NCBI RefSeq assembly: GCF_020921035.1
Contig: NC_063151.1
Coordinates: 19,970,934-20,034,933 of the forward strand
Length of the DNA stretch: 64,000 nucleotides
Direction: 5' to 3'
DNA from: Rhodamnia argentea
Lineage: Eukaryota; Streptophyta; Magnoliopsida; Myrtales; Myrtaceae
A program made the position numbers and the translations under genes. This document shows positions 35,739 to 47,225 of this stretch, piece after piece. How positions within the stretch are numbered: position 1 is the stretch's first letter; every line of letters begins with the position of its first letter. The notes beneath the pieces were generated by a model, which searched no databases, was not told the DNA's origin, and saw only the letters and a program-made list of their open reading frames with translations.

Positions 35739-36866
35739 CTCTCACCAAAAGTGCCCATGAATAACACAAATAACTTGACAGGAGCCCGCAATGTGCAGTC
35801 AACCAGCAGGAGTTCTCGTTCGCACGCAGCAGCTAAAAACGATGATATGAAAGACAGCATATTCAAATTAGGCTGAATAAAAGGGTCCACCTCGTGCCAT
35901 CAAAAAGCGAGTCTTCAATTTGAAGCTCGATATGGGACACTAATAAAACCCCACAGGCCTAGCAATACATGGTATTTTCCATCTTTTATGATCTAGCAAG
36001 TGTTAGCAGTAGATCCAAATGCTCTATGTAAATCAGTGATGAAAAGATACATGCTAGAGCTTTTGGCCAAAAAACCCCATTCAAGAACGAGGGCAAAACA
36101 ACACCACATATAGAAGAACCAACCCAGGTGCTTTTACTGTTAACAGATACCTCGTTGGTTAAATTACAGAAGGCTAAACATATGGACACATCAGTGTGCG
36201 TGATTCTTCTCTAGCCAAGAGATGACCCAATCAGTTGGTAAATGATGAAAGATGAAGGCCTCGTGGAGACAGAACAAACAAACATATCTAGTGTCTAGTA
36301 AAGCAAATTAAACAAGCATCTGTGCCTCCAGAAATGTATAAATATCATGTAGAACACATAGGCCATACAACCCACTGCGATAAAGTCAGTTTCTTCCAAA
36401 GAAGTGGAGAGTGAAATAGCCAAAGTTGCCATTACATAACATAAATATCGTTTGACCTGCGTAAAGGCAACGAACCTTTCTTGATCACTGATCAGCAGAA
36501 TTGGACACAGAGACTATTTGTTGTATTACCGGACTATAATTCCAAGCAGCAAAGCAAACATTACAACACAGATAGGTGCAATTTCATGAAGTGATGATCT
36601 GTAACTTGCTACAAAGGAAAAACATGAGGTATTTTTACCATGGATAGCTCAAAGAACAAAGGTGTACTCAGTGTACCGATACCGCCCTGTAATGTTATAC
36701 TGGCTCCTGCTTTAGAAGGCAACACATGGTTTGAAGCTCCCTCACGTTATAAGTTAAAAAAAGGCTACACATTCAGACTCGTGAAAGACAATGTGCCCCA
36801 AAAATTGCAGAACTCAGGAAATAGAGACCAGAACTCCCTAATGACCATATACTCAAGTGTTTTAGG
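35739..36866. other. Intergenic; probable PPR-gene 3' UTR on the right side
   Basis: No gene or element is recognised. The region from about 36.5 kb is likely the 3' UTR of the minus-strand PPR gene. Confidence 0.4.
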
Positions 36867-38729
36867 CTACATCTTGACAGCTACCTGTTCAGCAGAACTC
36901 CTTCTTATGACTCCTCTGGTACAAAGGTCATTGAGTAACTGCAGCGCCTCCTTGGCGAACCCTTCATGAGCTATGCCCTCAATGAGAATGGTGTAGGTAG
37001 CTTCAGTTGGTTTACACTTTCTGGAGACCATATAATCCAAGAAGTCAATTGCCCGGTCAGTTTGCCTAGTCTTACAAAGTCCCAACATAATAGAGTTGTA
37101 CGTAATAGCATTAGGCTTCAGACCAAGTGCTTCCAATTCATGAAAGTACCTGATTGCTTCATCAACCTTCCCTTCTCTGCCAAGACCCCCTATGAGAGAG
37201 GAATAGGTGATAATATCAGGTCTAAGACCCTTTTGGCGCATCTCATCCAAAAGCTCGATTGCACGATCAGTTTTACCCACCTTCGACAACCCATCGATGA
37301 CTGTATTGTAGGTGATCAGAACAGGAGAGCAACCTTTGGTGCTCAGCTGATTAAGTATCTCAACTGCAACATCGACTTTGCCATCCTTACATAATGCCGT
37401 GAGCAGAGTGTTATACGTAACTATATCAGGGTAACAGCCTCGGGACACCATTACATCCAAGTATTCAATAGCCCTTTCCATCTTCTTCTCCTTACAGAAC
37501 CCGTGAAGCAAAGGATTATAACTCAATGAATTTGGAGTGCAGCCATGCCTAGGCATCTTCTCCAAAACGTCAATTGCTCGACCCAACAAACCCTTTCGGC
37601 ACAAGAAATTTATCAAGATATTGAAAGTAACAACACTAGGAGAACAACCTTTCTGAAGCATATTGGCCAAAAGCCTCTCCGCGTCCATCCACCTCCCAGT
37701 GCTGCACATGCTGCGCAAGATGATATTATGAGTTATGACGTTAGGTTGGCAACCGTAGGAAGGCATGTTATCCAAAAATTTGATGGCCTCGTCCAACCGT
37801 CCCTCCTTGCATATCCCATTGATGAGTACATTATACGTAACAACATCGGGCTTGCATCCTTTGATCCTCATCTCATCTAAGAGCTTCATCGCTTGCCCAA
37901 CCCCACACTCCTTACAAGTAGCTTCGATTAATATGGTGTACGTAATTACATCGGGATAACACCCCTTCTGCAGTTGCATGTCTAGAACTTGCATTGCTTG
38001 TTTCAGTTTCCCATTGTCACACAAGGTCCGCAATATAGTATTATACGTAACAACATCCGGCGCAACACTCATTCGTTCCAAAACCCGCAAAGCATTGTCA
38101 ATCTCCCCTGCCCTGCAATACCCGCTGATCAATACATTGTACGTGATAACATCAGGAACGGCCCCCGATTGCTCTAGAATTTCCATCACTCGAGTTGCCT
38201 TCCTAGTCTTACCGAGCTTACAAAACCCGCGAATCAGGCTGGTGCAAGCAATGATATCGGGAATGTCCCCATGATAAACCATGTTCTCAAGAGACTTGAA
38301 CCCTTCTTCCAGTTCGCCGTTCCGGACCAGCCGGCGGAGACGATTGTTACTCTCGAATTCCTCGAGAGAAGAAGATGAAGTGACCAGCGAGGAACTACTC
38401 CCATTTATATACCCACGAGGGGATTTCACCAGAATCGAGGATCCCCCATTAGAATCAAAAGTCTCGACACTCGAAATAGCGAAAACACAATCAAGCCTAT
38501 GCCTTCTACATCCCCTGGAAACCCCAAAACTTCTACTCCCAACACCATCAACAGATAACACAACCAAGCGCGCACTGCCGTCGCCAAATGCTATAACTCT
38601 GCTGAAGTTTGAACCAGAACTTGCCCTAACACCCCATTTGGAACCATTATTCCTTCTGCTTTCCCTGGGAGATTGATGAAAAGAGCAAAACCCTTCATGG
38701 GTATGCTTGGCAGGCACCGCCAAGTCCAT
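36867..38729 (-). CDS. P-class pentatricopeptide repeat protein, 620 aa, intronless
   Basis: PPR proteins bind specific RNA in plastids or mitochondria, one base per repeat, and influence RNA stability, splicing or translation. The frame resembles the Arabidopsis At1g09900 group. Residues 1-125 are Ser/Arg-rich with few acidic residues, fitting an organelle transit peptide. From about 127 to 605 run at least 13 tandem repeats of about 35 aa, recognisable by lines such as PDVITYNVLISGYCRAGEID, PDVVTYNVLINGICKEGRLD and PDIITYSSLIGGLGREGKVD. All spacing is P-type: no L/S motifs and no E or DYW tail are present. The third repeat is slightly short (VLERMSVAPDVVTYN). No intron is present, as is usual in this family. 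The RNA target cannot be stated from sequence alone. Confidence 0.95.
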   Translation of the reverse strand: MDLAVPAKHTHEGFCSFHQSPRESRRNNGSKWGVRASSGSNFSRVIAFGDGSARLVVLSVDGVGSRSFGVSRGCRRHRLDCVFAISSVETFDSNGGSSILVKSPRGYINGSSSSLVTSSSSLEEFESNNRLRRLVRNGELEEGFKSLENMVYHGDIPDIIACTSLIRGFCKLGKTRKATRVMEILEQSGAVPDVITYNVLISGYCRAGEIDNALRVLERMSVAPDVVTYNTILRTLCDNGKLKQAMQVLDMQLQKGCYPDVITYTILIEATCKECGVGQAMKLLDEMRIKGCKPDVVTYNVLINGICKEGRLDEAIKFLDNMPSYGCQPNVITHNIILRSMCSTGRWMDAERLLANMLQKGCSPSVVTFNILINFLCRKGLLGRAIDVLEKMPRHGCTPNSLSYNPLLHGFCKEKKMERAIEYLDVMVSRGCYPDIVTYNTLLTALCKDGKVDVAVEILNQLSTKGCSPVLITYNTVIDGLSKVGKTDRAIELLDEMRQKGLRPDIITYSSLIGGLGREGKVDEAIRYFHELEALGLKPNAITYNSIMLGLCKTRQTDRAIDFLDYMVSRKCKPTEATYTILIEGIAHEGFAKEALQLLNDLCTRGVIRRSSAEQVAVKM

Positions 38730-41700
38730 GGCTTAATATGTAACCCTGTAAAATCTTAACAGCCGAAGCGCATATCGCTAAACCTCCACACCGCGGAGGT
38801 GGGGAACCAAACTGCGGATTGGAAATGACTACTAAAGTGTGTCTCTGTGAACAAAGTGAGCGGGAACTCAAAATCAAGCGTAAAAGTTAGGATTAGAGAT
38901 GAAGAAGAGCTCACCCACTTGAAAGAGCGCCACCTCGAGAACCATATGCGAAGAGCTCGCGGACTGCTAACGCTTATCCGACTCCGTCTCCCTTACGAAG
39001 AGACTGGTTGGGATTTGGCGGTTCATGGCGAGGTTGAGAACTCGGAGGAGTCCCTTTGAGAGCGAGCGCGTGGGATTGGATTGGAATGGCAGAGCAAAGG
39101 GCTCGTGCATGGCCCAAGTGAATCACAGCCCAAACCACTTGTTGAGATCCACAGCTGATTTCTTTGATCAATGTATAAATAAGATAGCTTAGCAAATCTC
39201 CAAATCGTCTTAAAGTTGGAGTTTGAGAGATTATGCACTCTGGTGCTTGCCACCTGGCACATCAACCACTCAGCGTTTGCCTCGTGGAATGACACGTGGC
39301 ACAATTTCGCCCAACTCGACTATTGGGTTTGTCACTTAATTATTTGTCATATGTTAATTTCTACCTCTTATTGGATTGAAACCTTAAAAAGCATGTTAAG
39401 ATAAACTATATAAATATTTTATTTCTTATTGAGTTTAAAATTGAAAAAAAAAGAAAGATAGATTACGGAAAGCATTTTCAATTATAAAATTGTTGGCACT
39501 CAAAATAATCTGTCCGTCGAGACATATGTCGTGCATGTGAGAAGCCAGCAGAGGTGCTTAAAATGTGAGAAATCGACACGCATGATAAACACGTGAGGGG
39601 CAAACCTGACTAAACACGAAGTGACCACGTGCAGAGCGCATGAAGATTCCTGTAGGTATCGATCAATGAGCCACGTTAGGCAAGTTATCAATACCGTCAA
39701 GGAGTAATGCCACCTGTCCAAGTAGCAAGGATAATGCTACATATCCATAGTAGGGGAGCATGTCAAAGGTGGATGAAGTAAGCTATAGACATGGGTACCA
39801 ATGAGAATTAATCCCGCCAAAGATCCAAGAACTTTTTCAAGGACCGCTAAAGAAAATTGAATTACTAGGCAGGAGAAAGGTTATCCATAGCTAATTTGAA
39901 AGCTATTGACAATTACTGGGATCTTGACTCAAAAGTCTTGAAGGTGGAGAACATGGGCACAACTGGTTCGAGTAAAGAAGTTGCGCTGAGGCTAAGGTAT
40001 TGATGGTTATTTGAGGCTAAATAACCGCTTGAGGACAAATGCGGTTGCTATTGGCGCACTAAAAGTCACAACTGCTAAAGGGCAACTACCTTCTCAATCA
40101 TTATAAATATCACCATATCTCTTCGGAAAAGGCCCCTCGAACAAATCAACAAATTGATCTTATCTTTACTTATCGCACTGCACTTTATTTTTCCTTAGCT
40201 ATAGCTTTCAGATTCTCGTCATTGAGTCAAACTCCAGCATTTATCTTTTATCCCAAATACTGTACCATCGAGTCAAACTCTAGTATGTTATCGAAGCGTA
40301 TTCAAAGCTCTGTCGTTGAGTCAAACTTCGACATAATTTCGAGTGCGTTGGTTCGTTATCCTTTGGGAGAAATTGTGCTCACAAACCCACTCCATCAAGT
40401 CAAACTCCGATTTGGTCTACATTTGTCTTCTTTCAATTTCATATGTAACGATTCCCTTTGAGTTCGATCCATTTGCCAACCAAAGTCTCACGAAATCTTC
40501 CCTCTTTGCCTTCAATTATATCCGAAAACGAGTCTCTCCATTAATTCCATTGGGATCTCACATGTTGATTTTCTAACTATCTGGATCTCTCCTATCGAAG
40601 ATCTCCATAGGACCTTTATCACATTTAAAATAAAGCCGATGAACGAATTTCGGTGAAAGGATTTCCATTATAATCTCTCGATATCCATATTTTACTTATA
40701 TTGTGTTTAGAAGTTAGAAAATGAATAAAAATAAAGTATATGAAGATCGAATTTCTTATTAGGTTATACATGTACTCGTAAACATCGAAAATTTACCGGA
40801 TATAAAATTCTGAGATGTGTATTTAATTTTTTTTCATAATTCTTATTGGCAATATTGGCAAGTGTAATTGTTCAATCAAATAATGAGATGTATCCGTGGT
40901 AGACTGATTAAACTTGAGCGGAGATATTGATGAACTAACTTAAATTAGTATTTATATGGATCAAAGGCAAAATGGATTCGATATATGCTTAAATCAAAGA
41001 AAATATCAATCAAAATTCCAATAATAAATATGCGGTCTTAAATTGACCGATGCAATTAAACATGTTTAACACTTTTAACGGTCGTTTTTAAAGCATTTTT
41101 AATTCTGAAAAAGTTTATGAAATTAACACTCACTTCAAAACAATAAATAGCAAAATAAAGATGGGGATGAAAAAGTGCTCAAACATAAAGAATAAAAAAT
41201 AAAAACTAAGTCCACGAACCACTTTACACGTAATGCGTTACTCATATATTCTATAAACGTATTAAACGTTTTAACACAGATTATCCTATATAAACTTGTT
41301 TATCGTGTACCTACGTTAACATACGCTAATGTATCGTATCTTGCCGACACCTCGCGTGTGACATGTTTGATAATCGTGTTAATCGTGTTCGTGTCCAAAA
41401 ATTGACATCTTCTGATGCGTGGAAGCTTGTAAGGAATGATGTGTTATTTGGCTTTGTCCAAATGTGCCTAAATTTGCCCTTATGGCCGGGGTGGCTATTC
41501 TCATTAAGTTGCCTACCTGCTGCAGAAAAGATTACTAAATAGATGAAAGTTCTCTCCAAATTCTCCTTTTTGCTTGCCATTTATTGTTGAGACATAGTGT
41601 GAGTTGTATTAAAGAAATCTCACATCGAAAAATTAGTGCAATGTGAAGTAATTCATATATGCAAGTTGACCAATAACTCATTAACTCAAGCATTTAAGTA

Positions 41701-42043
41701 AAGGTGGGTCCAATCGAATATGTTGAATGCCGCATTGAAATACGAAATGCAACTCTCCTCAATTGTCGGCTGTTTGTCCATACTGGCATGCGCAGCCTTA
41801 GGTGATTGAGGTTTGTTGAGCTTATATTGTCGCATTCTTCTCCCATTGTGTTTTGCAGTTGTCTGTTTAGCAAGTTCTTATGGATTATAGTGGGATTGGC
41901 CAGCCCACGTTATTATTGATAAAATTCAGCTTTAACTTACCCATAAGAAAAAGTTCTACCGGAATATCTTTTACTTTTAAAACAGTTGTGTCAAAGACAA
42001 GTACCATTACAAGAACGGACCAAGTTGTCGATTTTGAGATTAA

Positions 42044-42280
42044 GGCTCCGTATGTTTCTTGGAAAATAAATCACTTGGAAAACACTTTTCTAGAGGTGAT
42101 CGCTCATATCGTTTGAACTATTTAGTTAATGAAAAAAGTCATTGATGATAATGATTTATATCTAAGCATTTTCGTGAACAAAAAAAAAAAAATTCTGTTC
42201 ATTTATTTCTAAGAGATATAAGCGATTATTTTTTAAATAAAAATTCAAATCATTCATTTTTCGCGAAATAAACGGAACCT
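42044..42280. mobile_element. Tourist-like MITE, 237 bp, TAA target duplication
   Basis: Begins GGCTCCGTATGTTTCTTGG and ends TTCGCGAAATAAACGGAACC, inverted and imperfect, flanked by TAA on both sides (42041-42043 and 42281-42283). It is similar to the element at 33023. Inner motifs such as GAACAAAAAAAAAAAAATTC sit near the centre. Noncoding. Confidence 0.7.
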
Positions 42281-43623
42281 AAGCGTAAAATTGACTAAGA
42301 AGTCAATTTTAAGACGAAATGTAAAACTGGCCAATTGTCGATTTCTTTTACTAAGAGTTGACTGACTGATCGACTTGCTAGTTTTCTAACCGAGTTAATG
42401 ATTGACCGTATGAAATGATCAATTTTGGTTTATACAAGAGTATAAATTAAATATTCACATTTCTACGAATTGAAAAATTATAAGAACTACTTAAATTTTG
42501 GAAAAAATGGATCTGCAGGATAATTTATCCCAATGATCTATGTCACAAAGGTACTATTGGATGATGAGTGTTTAATGAGTGAGCTTGCAAATGATAATAA
42601 ACAGATAATGGATTTTCATTGTTGACGCGCAGCTGGTCAAAGAGGCTAGTTGATATTACCAGCAAATATTGCTATTGAGATGTACATGACACTAGTTATG
42701 TTGTAATAATGCGTATTTTATTTATGCCACGTGATGACTCTTTGTCACGGCCTATTTGCAAGAGAGCGAACTCCTTTATATGAGTATGTGCATAAGACTC
42801 TGAAGTTAGCCAAATAATCTACTGTTTGGGACGGGTCTCTACGAGGTTAAGAGGACGTGGAGTCTTATGATTTATACACGATATGTGGTTTAAATAGCCC
42901 GATATGACTTGCATAGCGTATGAATATTGTCGAATAGCCATCGTCATATGGATATACAGTTGTTATTTATCCTCGTTGATGCGGAGGATGCCCGTAATGG
43001 ATGGTGGAGTTGCATGGTAAAGTGGTGTTTATAATTCAGTCCTCCATGAGTTGGTGGTGATAATGTCTCGCTAGTCAAGATGAGTCCTGGCTTGTGACAA
43101 CAGAAAATATATATTGTATGTCGGTGAGCTACTATATTATAATGGCACATCATAAAATATCATATCATTTGCTTACATTTGAATGTTTTATGCATCATTG
43201 TCCAATTATTATCATTTGCATAGATAGTACATTTGCGCATTCATTTGGCATATACCAATGTCTCGGTTGGTATTAAATCGAGTAGTAAGAAGACATCATA
43301 CCTTAAATTTAAAGATCTAATTTAAGGTGATTTTGGCTCATCCCTTTGTTTACATATCTGTAGGATGGATAATTCTCCCACGCTAGGAGTTGGGAGTGCC
43401 TACGTATTATGAAAGTGATTATCAACACGTACATGCATCGGGGTTCGAAATAGTGTACATTAGTTGTACTTCTACCAAAGTTAATCCCTCATCGTAACAA
43501 GGTGGACCATAGAATCCCCTCAATGTGTCGTTTTCCTAGGATGGACGTAAAGGAAAGATGCATATGTATACCATTTAAACTTGTTAAAATTTCCGATACC
43601 AAATAATGTGATTATTTTACTGT

Positions 43624-44068
43624 GCATTCAATTTGAGAGGGCAAATTTTCACGACAGTGGAACTCATCTTTCTGGCAAGTTTTTTTGGCGAAATTTATTT
43701 TATGTCGTGGGAAGAACGAAGTTTCTTGAAAATAAGAGGAACCATGCTGTTAATGCGTTTCTCCAACCATTGTCTAGTCGCAATCAATTTGAGAGAGCAA
43801 ATCTTCCCGACAGTGTAACTAATTTTTTTTTATAATTTTTTTGGTGAAATCTATTTTGATCATGCATAACTTTTTTAGAGTAATGTCATGGGAAGAACGA
43901 AATTTCTCGAAAATAGGAGGAATCATGCTGTTGGAACATTTCTCCAGTCATTTATTCTATCGTATTCAATTTGAGAGGACAAATTTTCCCGCAAGTGCAA
44001 CTCATCTTTCCGTCAAGTTTTTTTTGGCGAAATTTATTTTGATTATGTATAACTTTTCGAGAGCAACA
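43624..44068. repeat. Tandem repeat, about 2.7 units of 156-182 bp
   Basis: The units start at CAATTTGAGAG (43629, 43785, 43967). Each contains GGGAAGAACGAA plus GAAAATA(A/G)GAGGAA before the next copy, and a 'TTTTTTTGGCGAAATTTATT'-type block. The third unit is cut after 'AACTTTTCGAGAG'. It is flanked by unique DNA. Confidence 0.75.
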
Positions 44069-44429
44069 TGCGCATGCCGACCAAAGCCGTCACGATACAT
44101 CACCTGGCAACGGTGACGAGCATCTAATTGAGCGGCCATATTGAAGCCTTAATCAGAACTTATGCACATTTGTTTAACAAATTAATTACACTAACCATAT
44201 TATTTCGTATTATTATTATTTTTTTGGTCGAAATATTATTTCGCATTAATTATATTGGGTGCCAGCTACGGTGGGAGCAGCAGGTGCTGGTGTTCACTAA
44301 TCATGATTAGTCAGATCGTACAAGCTCCGAAGTGAGGAAGGAAAACAAACCCTAATCCCACGTTTAAGCCAAAACCATCGAGATTAGCATATGTAATCAC
44401 TTTTCATTAGCTCTTTTTTTTTTTTTTTT

Positions 44430-44900
44430 TGGTTCTCTCTCTCTCTCTCTCTCTCGCTCAATTTCGTTCGGCTAGTTATTCCCTGTCTCCCTCGAGGAGG
44501 CAATCGCATGAAGATGAAGTTCGATCCTCTCCCTCTCTCTCTCTCTCGGTCCGACCGATCCATCGTTTTCCGTCTCCCGAGCGCGCGGTTCGCTGAGATT
44601 GAGCTGTGCGGCGGAGCAGCTTCGAGCTCGCACCGACGCTTGCGCAGGTACGAGCGGCCTCACCGATGTGATTGGATCGGGGAAGGTGGCTTTGGACGAC
44701 GCAGGTTTGATGCTGTTTGCGGTTTGATTTTCGGTGTGAGATGTAGCTCGCGATCTCGCTTTGGGATTTTGCTTGATATGTCCGCGAGAAAATTGCTCGG
44801 AGTTGAAAATGTGGAATATGGCTTTAAGTCTACCTCGGTTAGGGTTTTTTCCGCGCTTTGATGATCTCGTGCGACAAAGATGTGGCGTGCTGAAGTGATC
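44430..44900 (+). other. Possible 5' exon of an unrecognised plus-strand transcript
   Basis: This GC-rich patch begins with a CT microsatellite (44436-44455), a second CT run at 44530-44546, and a possible donor in CTTGCGCAG|GTACGAG near 44648. This looks like a plant promoter and leader exon. The open frame MKMKFDPLPLSLSRSDRS (44508-44861) has no known domain, and no downstream coding exons were found up to 50 kb. It could be a noncoding RNA gene or a gene relic. Confidence 0.3.
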
Positions 44901-46287
44901 CTGATCTTTTAGTGCGGCTCGTTGTTACCTGGATCATCTTAGCTGTGGTTCGTGTATAGGGAACAAGAACTGAATACTTCGCTTGGTCGCCATACTGAAG
45001 GGATATCCTGTTCTCTTATTTAGATCGCCATCCTTTTCGAAGCAGTCAGTTTGGGGTCTTTTACTACTAGTGGCGGCTGTATGGTGCTTCTTTGTATAGG
45101 CTTTGTCTTGAAACCACATAGGGAGTAGAATATTGGCTAGAGTACCAAATAGAATTACTCAAATTGTTTTTTTTTTTTTTTTTTGTTCTTGTTCTTGTTC
45201 TTGTTCTTGTTCTTTTAGGAGTCCACAAGGCTAAATTAGGTTAGGAATGTATGATAGATAAAGAATGAACCAGCACCAAAAGATTTCTGTAAATTCCTTT
45301 CCTGTAAATAGTATTGTCTAAACTGCTTTATGAGACTCAATCATCTGTGCTGTATTTGGGCAACTCAATGAATCATAGGCCTAGGAGTATATATCTGTTA
45401 CACTTTAGAGTTGCTTGGCACCACTTAGGTCCTCCTCGAGGGAATTTGTGTGGCCATTCTATTTTGGCTGTTGGAAGTTAGAGAATGATCTTGAATTCGC
45501 AGCTTTTGCTACACGAAATACTAGAAGTGTGAGTTAGAATTGGTGGGATTGGTTAATTCACACTCGAGCGTCAGTCTTAACACATTATTTCCTTCGGCTC
45601 TTGCCAAAGATGGGGGCCAAATGACTGGAAGTTCTCGCAGCTTATGCATTTTGATATTTGGTTGGTTACTTAATTTGGATTCTATCAAATTTCCGGGTTG
45701 CCAGTAGCATGTGGTGATTGTACACTGCATTTATCTCTCATCTTTGTACCATCAATGTCATTTCTTTTGTGTCCTAAGATCCTCCATTATAAATAAGACC
45801 AATCGTTTGTAATAATGAAGGACATCAATTCTTAGTCAGAAAAAAAAAAAAATCCTCTTAAATTGGAAAAAACTTATTGACCTCAAATTAATCTGTCTTA
45901 TGCAGATAGCTTATAAACAATGACTATGTATGATGTTCGAAAATAGATACTCAAGTAGTTATGAAGAGAGTGTTATTTATCAAGAATTCAGGAGCAGGTT
46001 ACAGAGGTATGTGAAAGCTGAAGGTTTCAGCGGAGAAAGAAAAGCCCATAGTCACTTGTGTAGTACTTTATAGAAACCCTAGGTTCAAGGGGGAGCAACA
46101 TAAATGGTGCATGATGAGAAGCACATGAATAAACTTTTTAACTGGGAAATATGTTTTAAGTCTATTGATTCATAGCCTTTTTATTTTTTATACGATGTAA
46201 TGTTTGGACTACGTAGTATAATTTGCTTGCTTTTACTACTTATTTCACTTCTTCATTTGGCTGGTGATTCTTTTGTGGACTGAAGCA
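44901..46287. other. AT-rich intergenic DNA, no gene recognised
   Basis: Contains a five-copy GTTCTT repeat and poly-T/poly-A runs. Nothing coding is seen. Confidence 0.4.
45185..45214. repeat. GTTCTT hexamer, five copies
   Basis: Five tandem GTTCTT units directly after an 18-base T run. It is a likely variable microsatellite. Confidence 0.85.
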
Positions 46288-47225
46288 AAAAACCCTCGTT
46301 TTGTGTTGCAAAGACTTGAGCATGCAAATGGACAAAGTTTTCAAATGTACCGTAAAGGTCGAAGTGATTCATGGCTGTGTGGCCTCACGCAGGAAAAAGA
46401 GGTCAAGGACTGACACTGTAGAGAGATTGGACTGTGACTGGTGGCATTCGCAATAGTTTGTTACCCTTCTCAGGTTTATTAAAATGGACGTTGCAGATGG
46501 CTTCACACGGTTAAACACTTAATACTACTATTCTGTCTTCATTTGGTTTTCACAACCACTTTAGGGGATTTTTTTATTCCTATATGGCTCTTTCCTGCAT
46601 TGTTTTTTCAAAAACCTAAGGAGATGATCTCAAGCAATATAACTGGAAATGGCCTCTAGAAGGCCCAATGGACTACCATTTACTTCAGTGGGAAGACCGT
46701 AGTACAACTAAGTCATTTTCACCAATCATGGGAAAAGGCGTTTTGTACCGTACTTGTATCATGTGTACTTTATTTAAATCCTTGATCCCCGTACAAAGAT
46801 TCCTCCATGGAAGTATCCGCCTTGTGAAGAAATATAATGTAAAAGATGCCAAGATAAAGGATCCTCATGATGTATACTTTTTGTCTCAATCCCTCGTTTT
46901 GTGTTGCAAAGATTTGAGCACGCAAATGGACAAAGATTTCAAATAGACCGTAAAGGTCGAAGTCATTCATGGCTATGTGGCCTCACCAAGGAAAAAGGGG
47001 TCAAGGATTGGCACTGTAGAGAGATTGGACTGTGACTGTGGTGGCATTCGCAATAGTTTGTTACCCTTCTCATGTTTTGTACCGTACTTGTATCACGTGT
47101 ACTTCTTTTAAATCCTTGATCCCTGTACAAAGATTCCTCCATGAAAGTATTCGCCATGTGAAGAAATATAATGTAGAAGATGTCTAGATAAAGGATCCTC
47201 ATGATGTATACTTTTTGTCTCAATC
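46288..47225. repeat. Tandem duplication; left copy has a 260-bp extra block
   Basis: The unit starting CCTCGTTTTGTGTTGCAAAG occurs at about 46293 and 46890. Both units run through ACCGTAAAGGTCGAAGT and GTAGAGAGATTGGACTGTGA to CAATAGTTTGTTACCCTTCT, then TTTTGTACCGTACTTGTATC, and close with GGATCCTCATGATGTATACT before TTTTTGTCTCAATCC. The left copy is interrupted between 'CTTCTCA' and 'GTTTTGTACC' by about 260 bases (about 46476-46735) that the right copy lacks. Parts of both copies keep an open frame (RFVLQRLEHANGQ / RFVLQRFEHANGQ), which may mark a decayed gene piece of unknown type. Confidence 0.75.

Larger units (their letters stand above)
38730..44429. other. Gene-poor region with repeats
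   Basis: The first ~330 bases are the PPR promoter. From 39.5 to 40.6 kb the sequence has LTR-like features: a TATAAATA at 40104 and four GAGTCAAAC or AAGTCAAAC motifs (about 40224-40402). It may be a decayed solo LTR. A MITE lies at 42044 and a tandem repeat at 43.6-44.1 kb. No coding gene is recognised. Confidence 0.45.

Noticed and set aside
36966..38676. Plus-strand frames across the PPR gene
   Set aside because: Antisense of a regular 35-aa repeat protein; repeats make long false frames.
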